In this document: positions 33,653 through 38,636 of the stretch, one piece after another | Numbering within the stretch: the first letter of the stretch is position 1 | How the letters are laid out: each line of letters starts with the position of its first letter | Source of the DNA: an uncultured Synergistales bacterium | GTDB lineage: Bacteria; Synergistota; Synergistia; Synergistales; Aminobacteriaceae | Assembly (NCBI GenBank): GCA_905233215.1 | Contig: CAJODC010000022.1 | Location: forward strand, 1 to 38,636 | Length of the DNA: 38,636 nucleotides | Direction: 5' to 3' | Translations under genes and position numbers: made by a program | Notes under the pieces: model-generated | Database searches by the model: none | The model's input: the letters and a program-made list of their open reading frames with translations, nothing else | What the model was told of the DNA's origin: nothing

Positions 33653-34007
33653 ACGCACCTAACTTGAGTTTTGCTAATTCTTCATGAAAGATTCTGCGTA
33701 CATCATCTTCCGTTACGTTTTGCTTCTTGTCTTTTGATTTATCTCGGAGTATCGGCACGATTGCTATCAGAAAACCTACAATAGCCACCACTGTTGTTAA
33801 AGTCGAAAAATGCCAGTTCATAGACGTTTTTATCTCCTCTATCCTAACGGCATTGACTCTAATTTCAGTTTTAAGCGCATTCATTTCTCCTTTGAGTTCT
33901 TCTTTGACACCATCGATTTTTTTGCCAAGCTCAACGACCTGATCATTTATATATACTTTCAGCCCCTCAATTTCTGCCCTTGTTACTGCTTCTTCATTGC
34001 CTGCCAT
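33651..34007 (-). CDS. Small coiled-coil protein with membrane helix and C-terminal motif
   Basis: This unnamed protein is about 118 aa. An N-terminal coiled coil (about residues 10-62, LGKKIDGVKEELKGEMNAL, then KTEIRVNAVRIEEI) is followed by one membrane helix (about 70-88, TTVVAIVGFLIAIVPIL), a basic patch (RDKSKDKKQ) and a terminal amphipathic helix, VTEDDVRRIFHEELAKLK. That last element closely matches ITLEDVKRLIAENNAELLK at the end of the 37585-38019 protein. The ATG at 34007 follows AGGAG by 9 nt; a TTG two codons upstream is less likely. TATAAT lies upstream, within the duplicated metY terminator region. Confidence 0.65.
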   Translation of the reverse strand: MAGNEEAVTRAEIEGLKVYINDQVVELGKKIDGVKEELKGEMNALKTEIRVNAVRIEEIKTSMNWHFSTLTTVVAIVGFLIAIVPILRDKSKDKKQNVTEDDVRRIFHEELAKLKLGA

Positions 34008-34040
34008 TTTCAAACGCTCCTTTCTTTACATGTATTATAA

Positions 34041-34198
34041 CAAAAAAACTCCCCAGCAATTTCTCACAGGGGAGCCTGCCTCTTCCTGCCTCACAGCGTC
34101 TTATACTACATGAAAATAATTCTTCCTCGCTCAACTGTGAGTGAGGCGTTGACGCAGAATGAATGACCAGTAACTTAACGTCAACAACATTCGCAATC
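34041..34198 (-). pseudogene. Decayed duplicate of the metY 3' end with its terminator
   Basis: On the minus strand this reads ANVVDVKLLVIHSASTPHSQ, then LSEEELFSC, almost identical to the C-terminal region of the intact metY at 34769-36043 (ANVADVKSLVIHPASTTHSQ, then LSEEELLSCG). The coding stretch (about 34100-34198) joins directly to a copy of the metY terminator (34042-34074). About 75 nt of coding sequence present in the intact gene is missing between them. It is an old partial duplication, broken and with substitutions. It now supplies the promoter region of the adjacent coiled-coil gene. Confidence 0.85.
34042..34074 (-). terminator. Terminator copy in the metY fragment
   Basis: On the minus strand CTCCCC (34069-34074) pairs with GGGGAG (34049-34054), followed by TTTTTTT (34042-34048). 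It is the sister of the terminator at 34727-34757. Confidence 0.75.
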
Positions 34199-34209
34199 TG
34201 TCATCTCTT

Positions 34210-34680
34210 TCAATGCTTATTATGGCTTTGTTCAATTTCCAGTAACTTTATTTTTCTATCAATTCCACCTGCGTAGCTTGTCAATTTTCCGTTTGAGGCT
34301 ATTACACGATGACAGGGAATTATTATTGAGATTGCGTTATGAGCAACAGCACCGCCGACAGCTCGTGCCGAAACTTTAGAAAAGATTTGTCCGTAGGTCA
34401 TAGTGTGTCCGTATGGAATTGTGAGCAGAATTTCCCACACGGACTTTCTAAAATTCGTTGTCTTCGTGAACTACCCCCGCTTATAGAAGCTGGGGCTTCC
34501 TAATTCAACGAGGTCAGCGTTGCGGCATTTCTGCCTCCGTCTTACGTCCTCTCCAAAGGCGTTTGCAAGATTATCCGCAAAATATTTTTGACCGTCAAAC
34601 CATAATCCCGTTAAACTTTTTCCATCGCTTGCCAAAGTTATTCCGCCGAGTGGTGAATCATAATGACACGTATATTCCAT
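34210..34680 (-). pseudogene. ogt: Methylated-DNA--protein-cysteine methyltransferase, broken by IS remnant
   Basis: The N-terminal piece (ATG at 34680, EYTCHYDSPLGGITLASDG, then LTGLWFDGQKYFADNLA) and the C-terminal piece (NFRKSVWEILLTIPYG, then ISIIIPCHRVIASNGKLTSYAGG, with the alkyl-acceptor Cys in PCHR) are parts of one Ogt-type enzyme that removes alkyl groups from O6-guanine. About 98 bp of a tnpB-element right end (34464-34562) lies between them. About 45 codons of the normal middle are absent, so the loss is not a clean insertion. The N-terminal piece runs into the IS frame and stops at 34471; the C-terminal piece has an internal ATG at 34440 but no ribosome site. AGGGAG and TATACT upstream mark the old expression signals. 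Confidence 0.88.
34464..34562 (-). mobile_element. Solo right-end fragment of the tnpB element inside ogt
   Basis: This segment matches the last ~100 bp of the element at 161-1510: the hairpin next to the edge (34474-34495, one mismatch), and the conserved runs CTTCCTAATTC and CGTCTTACGTCCTCTCCAAAG. The central ~25 bp differ in sequence, yet still form a hairpin (GGCA, GAAA loop, TGCC; plus-strand 34524-34535). No left end or nuclease-coding part remains. It could be the scar of a deletion or a non-autonomous RNA-encoding remnant. Confidence 0.8.
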
Positions 34681-34726
34681 AATTCGCTCCCTGCTAATTC
34701 AAAAATTATGGCGTTGAGTATAGCAC

Positions 34727-34757
34727 AAAAAAACTCCCCCGCATTATCACAGGGGAG
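34727..34757 (-). terminator. metY: Terminator after metY
   Basis: On the minus strand CTCCCC (34752-34757) pairs with GGGGAG (34734-34739), followed by TTTTTTT (34727-34733). The ogt promoter lies directly beyond it. Confidence 0.8.
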
Positions 34758-34768
34758 CCTGCTTCTTC

Positions 34769-36043
34769 CTACTTCACAGAGTCAAAACCCTTCGACAGGT
34801 CAGCAATAATATCGTCAATGTGTTCAGTGCCGATTGAGAGTCGAATAGTTGTCGGCCTTATACCGCATGACAATAACTCTTCCTCGCTCAACTGTGAATG
34901 AGTCGTTGACGCAGGGTGAATTACCAGCGACTTGACATCGGCAACATTCGCAAGAAGCGAGAACAGTTCGAGACTCTCAGTGAACTTTTTAGCGGTCTCA
35001 GACGTTCCCTTGATGTCAAACGTGAAGATTGAGCCTGCTCCGTTCGGGTAATACTTCGCGTAAAGCTCTGCCTGTTTTCCGGTCTCAAGTGAAGGGTGAT
35101 TGACTCTCTCAACTTTTGAATGACCCTTCAAAAATTCAACAACCTTCAAAGCGTTCTGAACATGACGCTCAACCCTTAGCGACAGAGTTTCAAGCCCCTG
35201 CAAAAGCAAGAACGAGTTAAACGGCGAAAGGCACGCGCCTAAATCACGCATAAGAGTGCAGCGAAGTTTGACGATGTACGCAGCGTTCCCGGCAATCTCG
35301 GTGAACTTCACGCCGTGATATGACGGGTTAGGCTCGCTCAGTCCCGGAAATTTCCCCGAAGCTGACCAGTCGAATTTTCCGCCGTCAACAATCACTCCTC
35401 CCATGACCGTGCCATGACCGCCGATGAATTTCGTTGCCGAGTGAACAACAATGTCAGCACCGTACTCGATCGGCCTGCACAAAAACGGCGTGGCAAAAGT
35501 ATTGTCGATGACCAGCGGCAATCCGTGTTCATGAGCGATTTTTGCTACCGCTTCAATGTCGATGACATCAGAATTGGGGTTGCCGAGTGTCTCAGCGTAG
35601 AGCAATTTCGTGTTAGGCTTGATGGCTTTTGCGAAGTTCTCAGGCTTTGAGGGGTCAACAAAAGTCGTGGTCAATCCCTGTTCAACGAGAGTGTTTGCGA
35701 ATAGGTTGAACGTTCCGCCGTAAAGGTTTGTTGACGATACTATATGGCTTCCGGCTGTGGCGATGTTCTGGACTGCGTAAGCGATGGCCGATGAGCCTGA
35801 CGATGTTGCCAACGCTCCTACGCCTGATTCGAGTGCGGCGATTCTCTTCTCGAACACGTCATTTGTCGGATTCATCAAGCGTGTGTAAATATTTCCCGGT
35901 TCAGTCAGAGCGAATCTTCCTGCTGCCGTTGACGAGTCTTTGAAGACGTATGATGTAGTAGCGTAAATCGGCACCGCTCTAGCGTCAGTAGTAGGGTCTG
36001 CGGTTTCCTGACCTGCGTGTAACTGTAATGTCTCGAACTTCAT
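34769..36043 (-). CDS. metY: O-acetylhomoserine sulfhydrylase / aminocarboxypropyltransferase
   Basis: This PLP enzyme of the Cys/Met-metabolism family makes homocysteine from O-acetylhomoserine and sulfide. The N-terminus FETLQLHAGQ, then ARAVPIYATTSYVF is the family start; PLP Lys205 is in VVHSATKFIGGHG, and the end has HPASTTHSQLSEEEL. The ~424 aa length fits O-acetylhomoserine types, which carry an insertion absent from cystathionine enzymes. The ATG at 36043 with AGGA 9 nt upstream is chosen over an ATG at 36127 that would overlap the upstream gene. It is the last gene of the argF operon, and a terminator follows. A decayed copy of its 3' end lies at 34041-34198. Confidence 0.92.
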   Translation of the reverse strand: MKFETLQLHAGQETADPTTDARAVPIYATTSYVFKDSSTAAGRFALTEPGNIYTRLMNPTNDVFEKRIAALESGVGALATSSGSSAIAYAVQNIATAGSHIVSSTNLYGGTFNLFANTLVEQGLTTTFVDPSKPENFAKAIKPNTKLLYAETLGNPNSDVIDIEAVAKIAHEHGLPLVIDNTFATPFLCRPIEYGADIVVHSATKFIGGHGTVMGGVIVDGGKFDWSASGKFPGLSEPNPSYHGVKFTEIAGNAAYIVKLRCTLMRDLGACLSPFNSFLLLQGLETLSLRVERHVQNALKVVEFLKGHSKVERVNHPSLETGKQAELYAKYYPNGAGSIFTFDIKGTSETAKKFTESLELFSLLANVADVKSLVIHPASTTHSQLSEEELLSCGIRPTTIRLSIGTEHIDDIIADLSKGFDSVK

Positions 36044-36047
36044 TTCA

Positions 36048-36521
36048 TCATTTCCTTTCCTTTCCGAATGATAATACTTTATTGTAGCCTTCAGGCAAAT
36101 AGTCATAAATGAGAACGTATATCGCACTGCTGAGTCTGTTCAGTACGTGGCAAATGTTCAAGCTGTCGTCATTACCGAATGCCCTGACAGCGCACAGTTC
36201 AGCCTCACGCACGAGAGTCCTCAAAACGTTGAGAGCTGCTGCACTGCGTCCCATTTCGTGATGAGGCATGATGTGTCCGCCTGAAGGATTGTGAGAACGC
36301 TTGTGTAACTCTTCGCCGTCAACCCCCCAGAGCGTTAAGGCCTCGTCAAAAACTTTCTCACATGCTTCACAGCGTTGAAGACGATTCACGACTGCTCTCA
36401 ATTCTTCGAGGTCATCAATAAATTTTTGAGAGTCTGACTCTGACTGTAACAGTATGATTTCTGCGTTGAGGCTGTCGAGTTTACCGCGAAGTTCGATTCT
36501 CGGCGATGATTTGTAGCTCAT
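36048..36521 (-). CDS. Cobalamin adenosyltransferase-like protein
   Basis: The 157-aa helical protein resembles the cob(I)alamin adenosyltransferase fold (PF01923), which makes adenosylcobalamin from ATP. Matching parts are [20 protein letters not shown] at the N-terminus (usual RIEARG..DELNA) and, near the end, [13 protein letters not shown] followed by [19 protein letters not shown] (usual ARTVCRRAER ... YLNRLSD.LFV.AR). The nucleotide-binding Arg and Glu positions are largely kept. The middle has [15 protein letters not shown] in place of the usual GG loop, and the sequence is shorter than PduO. It overlaps argF by 4 nt and nearly touches metY. A relative such as EutT-like or a non-catalytic homologue is possible. 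Confidence 0.6.
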   Translation of the reverse strand: MSYKSSPRIELRGKLDSLNAEIILLQSESDSQKFIDDLEELRAVVNRLQRCEACEKVFDEALTLWGVDGEELHKRSHNPSGGHIMPHHEMGRSAAALNVLRTLVREAELCAVRAFGNDDSLNICHVLNRLSSAIYVLIYDYLPEGYNKVLSFGKERK

Positions 36522-37456
36522 GCTCCGAGAGTTGCGACCATAACGGCCTTGATTGTGTGCATTCTGTTTTCTGCCTCGTCAAAAACTTTTGACTGTTCCG
36601 ACTCGAAAACTTCCTCAGTAACTTCAGCACCTTTGACGGCCGGTAAACAGTGAAGGAAAATTGTTGACTGTTTGCCAGTTGACTTCATGATTTCTGCGTT
36701 GACCTGCCACGCTCTGAGAAGCCTGAAACGTTCTTCCTTGAGTGCTTCTTCGCCCATTGAAACCCAAACGTCAGTATAAATTGCGTCAGCACCTTTGACG
36801 GCTTTGAAGGGATCATTTATGACAGTTATTGTTGAATGAGCTGCAATCTCCCGGCATTTTGCGAGAAGATTGGGATCGGGCTCTAATTCCTGCGGAGTGC
36901 TTACGACGTAATCGACTCCCATTTTCGCACAGCCTATCATGAGGGCGTTGCTCATGTTGTTACGGCCGTCACCGAGATAGGCGAGTTTGAGTCCCTTCAA
37001 CGTTCCGAAATTTTCACGGAGCGTCAAGAAATCGGCGAGAACTTGAGTCGGGTGATCGGAGTCTGTTAGACCATTCCAGACCGGGACACCTGAATATTTT
37101 GCGAGGTCCTCAACGACTGACTGTTTGAAGCCTCTGAACTCTATGCCGTCGAACATTCTGCCCAAGACTCTTGCTGTGTCTTTAACGTCTTCTTTTGCGC
37201 CGAGCTGAATATCATTCTTGTTGAGGTATTCCGGGAAAGCTCCTTCATCGTTGCAAGCGACAGTGAAAGCGCAACGAGTTCTAGTTGAAGACTTCTCGAA
37301 AAGGAGAGCGATATTTTTCCCTGCGAGTGTATTGCCTCGAATGCCTGAGCGTTTTTTGGCTTTGAGGTCAGCTGCGAGTGTGAGAAGGTAATCTATTTCG
37401 TTTGGTGTGAAATCCATTAGTGTCAAAAAACTTCTGCCTCTGAGATTTACTGACAT
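36518..37456 (-). CDS. argF: Ornithine carbamoyltransferase
   Basis: This enzyme joins carbamoyl phosphate and ornithine to form citrulline, in arginine synthesis or, in reverse, arginine fermentation. The carbamoyl-phosphate motif STRTR is at residues 57-61. [15 protein letters not shown], the ornithine loop VWVSMGEE and HCLPA (with the catalytic Cys) are all present. The 312 aa length is typical. AAAGGAG precedes the ATG. It leads the argF-cobalamin adenosyltransferase-like-metY operon. Anabolic and catabolic forms cannot be separated without other arginine genes. Confidence 0.95.
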   Translation of the reverse strand: MSVNLRGRSFLTLMDFTPNEIDYLLTLAADLKAKKRSGIRGNTLAGKNIALLFEKSSTRTRCAFTVACNDEGAFPEYLNKNDIQLGAKEDVKDTARVLGRMFDGIEFRGFKQSVVEDLAKYSGVPVWNGLTDSDHPTQVLADFLTLRENFGTLKGLKLAYLGDGRNNMSNALMIGCAKMGVDYVVSTPQELEPDPNLLAKCREIAAHSTITVINDPFKAVKGADAIYTDVWVSMGEEALKEERFRLLRAWQVNAEIMKSTGKQSTIFLHCLPAVKGAEVTEEVFESEQSKVFDEAENRMHTIKAVMVATLGA

Positions 37457-37584
37457 GTTGACGCTCCTTTGTGAAAGTTTCAGATATTATATCAACAGAC
37501 AGCAATTCCGAAGAAAGAGAACTTGACGGTGGACGGTAAGAATGTCAACATAATATTAACTGTGTGAAGAAAGGAATATGAAGC

Positions 37585-38019
37585 ATGAGGAAGATATTAA
37601 CATTAACGTTTATATTTGTGATGATTGGGACTAGTTACGGAGCAGTGTCAGATGATGTGTACGTGCGCAAAGATGTATTTGAAGTGTACATGCGTAATAT
37701 CAGCGACACACAAGAGAGGATATTGCAAAAGCTGGATAGACTCGAAACTTCTGTGGCAGATTTATCGAATAGGGTATCAGAGTTGGCCGGGCGTGTAGAC
37801 GGAATAGACAAGAGAATGGACATATTGTCATCACGAATAGATGACCTTCGGAATGGAATATATTTGTGGCTTGTGGCAATAGGGCTTGTGGTCTCGTGGC
37901 CGAAAGTGCGAGAGATCTTCCGTAACATGGGCAGCTCATCACCGTCAATAACGCTGGAAGATGTGAAGCGTTTGATTGCCGAGAACAACGCTGAACTTCT
38001 GAAAACTCTGAAAGCATGA
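37585..38019 (+). CDS. Exported or membrane coiled-coil protein, first tandem copy
   Basis: The 144-aa protein is not assigned to a named family. It has an N-terminal signal peptide (MRKILTLTFIFVMIGTSYGA), a coiled coil (about residues 45-88, RLETSVADLSNRVSELAGR, then VDGIDKRMDILSSRIDDL), one membrane helix (about 92-108, IYLWLVAIGLVVSW) and a C-terminal amphipathic segment, ITLEDVKRLIAENNAELLK. A coiled coil outside and the tail inside the cell is the simplest topology. AAAGGA stands 9 nt before the ATG. The last third repeats almost exactly 545 bp downstream. It looks like Borrelia Bdr/DUF1640-type coiled-coil membrane proteins in design, but homology is not shown. Confidence 0.7.
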   Translation: MRKILTLTFIFVMIGTSYGAVSDDVYVRKDVFEVYMRNISDTQERILQKLDRLETSVADLSNRVSELAGRVDGIDKRMDILSSRIDDLRNGIYLWLVAIGLVVSWPKVREIFRNMGSSSPSITLEDVKRLIAENNAELLKTLKA

Positions 38020-38091
38020 AAAGTAGAGAAAGGAATGACTGATAATGCGTAAGATACTAGCAACATTAGCACTAGTGCTGTTGACGTGGAG
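37993..38091 (+). repeat. Exact 99-bp direct repeat of the tandem array, copy A
   Basis: The same 99 bases occur at 38538-38636, exactly 545 bp on. The repeat covers the last codons of one gene, the intergenic ribosome site and the signal-peptide codons of the next. It is exact as far as the window edge, so it may be longer. Confidence 0.9.
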
Positions 38092-38564
38092 AGGACGTAT
38101 TTGACGCTAAAATGGAAGCGTTCATGAGTGAGATGCGTAATGGATTTCAGATGCTGAACGCAAAGATAGACGCTCAATCACAGCGAACGGACGATAAATT
38201 TCAGAGCCTTGAAGCACGAATGGACGAGAAATTTCGAGGAGTCGATGAGAAATTTCAGAGCCTTGAAACGAGAATGAACGAGAGATTTCGAAGTGTAGAC
38301 GATAAATTTCAGAGCCTTGAGACGAGAATGAACGAGGGGTTTAGAGGTGTAGACGATAAAATTCAAAATCTTGACACACGTATAAGCGATTTGAGGAATG
38401 GAATATATTTGTGGCTTGTGGCAATAGGACTTGTGGCAACATGGCCGAAAGTGCGAGAAATCTTCCGTAGCATGAGCAACTCATCGCCATCAATAACGCT
38501 GGAAGATGTGAAGCGTCTGATTGCCGAGAACAATGCCGAACTTCTGAAAACTCTGAAAGCATGA
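38045..38564 (+). pseudogene. Second tandem coiled-coil gene copy, frameshifted
   Basis: The ATG at 38045 opens a signal peptide (MRKILATLALVLLTW) that hits TGA at 38102-38104 out of frame. In another frame, coding resumes with EDVFDAKMEAFM, similar to RKDVFEVYM in the first copy, and runs to 38564. Compared with the first copy, about eight to ten codons after the signal peptide are missing, and the frame is lost. An ATG at 38112 could give a 150-aa protein lacking the signal peptide. The body has three and a half copies of an 18-aa unit, then the same membrane helix (GIYLWLVAIGLVATW) and C-terminal motif as copy 1. AAAGGA precedes the first ATG. Confidence 0.7.
38190..38390 (+). repeat. 54-bp tandem repeats encoding an 18-aa coiled-coil unit
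   Basis: Units start at 38190, 38244, 38298 and 38352 (last one partial). The unit reads approximately DDKFQSLETRMNERFRSV and keeps hydrophobic positions suited to a coiled coil. The first three units are nearly identical in DNA, which suggests recent slippage or unequal exchange. The first copy of the gene lacks these repeats. Confidence 0.85.
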
Positions 38565-38589
38565 AAAGTAGAGAAAGGAATGACTGATA

Positions 38590-38636
38590 ATGCGTAAGAT
38601 ACTAGCAACATTAGCACTAGTGCTGTTGACGTGGAG
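38590..38636 (+). CDS. Third tandem coiled-coil gene copy, cut by window edge
   Basis: The ATG at 38590 with AAAGGA upstream repeats the signal-peptide codons of the second copy without change (MRKILATLALVLLTW) before the window ends. Whether it stays in frame after this point cannot be seen. Confidence 0.55.
   Translation, partial: MRKILATLALVLLTW

Noticed and set aside
36043-36127. Longer metY N-terminus or a SAM riboswitch upstream of metY
   Set aside because: The extension overlaps the preceding gene and has no family match, and there is no room for a riboswitch in the operon junction.
37523-37555. Promoter before the coiled-coil array (TTGACG and CATAAT)
   Set aside because: The spacing of about 20 nt is too long for a confident call.
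38190-38390. 54-bp repeats considered as CRISPR or minisatellite
   Set aside because: The units are contiguous, in frame and preserve a coiled-coil pattern; there are no spacers.
37635-38617. Minus-strand ORFs opposite the tandem coiled-coil genes
   Set aside because: They repeat because the sense genes repeat. The plus strand has the ribosome sites, signal peptide and coiled-coil pattern.

Overview
The window reads as chromosomal DNA of a diderm, flagellated, probably anaerobic bacterium. The best guess is a member of the Synergistota; this is inferred from gene content, not from a marker gene. LPS-export genes (lptA/lptB) and a signal-peptide-rich proteome show an outer membrane. At the same time the division genes (sepF, divIVA, ftsB/divIC, yggS next to sepF) follow a Gram-positive-like plan. 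That mixture, with flgK and flgL far larger than usual, fits Synergistota.

Layout. (1) 1-1510: an IS200/IS605-type tnpB-only element with hairpins at both ends. (2) 1504-9320, plus strand: a promoter and small ORF, then flgM-flgN-flgK, a terminator, flgL (1204 aa) and a terminator. This is a late flagellar hook-filament junction cluster with its anti-sigma factor. (3) 9324-19510, minus strand: lptA-lptB-rlmD-vat-like acetyltransferase-secA-exported DUF3857/transglutaminase-like protein-argS-ftsB. The genes are tightly packed or overlapping and are probably largely one operon for envelope biogenesis, secretion and translation. (4) 19576-22772, plus strand: a secreted subtilisin with five putative-Ig repeats, with its own promoter and terminator. 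(5) 22777-30551, minus strand: a coiled-coil membrane protein, recX-recG, divIVA-sepF, a second unrelated tnpB element, yggS, a HlyD-like membrane protein and folE2. The second tnpB element splits the usual sepF-yggS neighbourhood. (6) 30630-33652, plus strand: pepF, a Cof-type HAD phosphatase and a very compact lspA-like gene, then a terminator. (7) 33651-34680, minus strand: another coiled-coil membrane protein, a decayed fragment of the metY 3' end, and an ogt gene broken by about 100 bp of tnpB-element right end. (8) 34734-37456, minus strand: argF-cobalamin adenosyltransferase-like-metY operon with a terminator. (9) 37585-38636, plus strand: a tandem array of coiled-coil/single-TM genes with a 545-bp period. 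The first copy is intact, the second is frameshifted, and the third is cut off by the window end.

The most unusual material is the following. A solitary tnpB right end lies in ogt, and its RNA hairpin keeps its shape while its sequence changes. A dispersed and tandem family of small coiled-coil membrane proteins shares a C-terminal motif in some members. The metY tail is duplicated. The FlgL and FlgK proteins are giant. The LspA homologue keeps its catalytic Asp pair but has lost much of its extracytoplasmic domain. No CRISPR array, tRNA, rRNA or prophage was seen.
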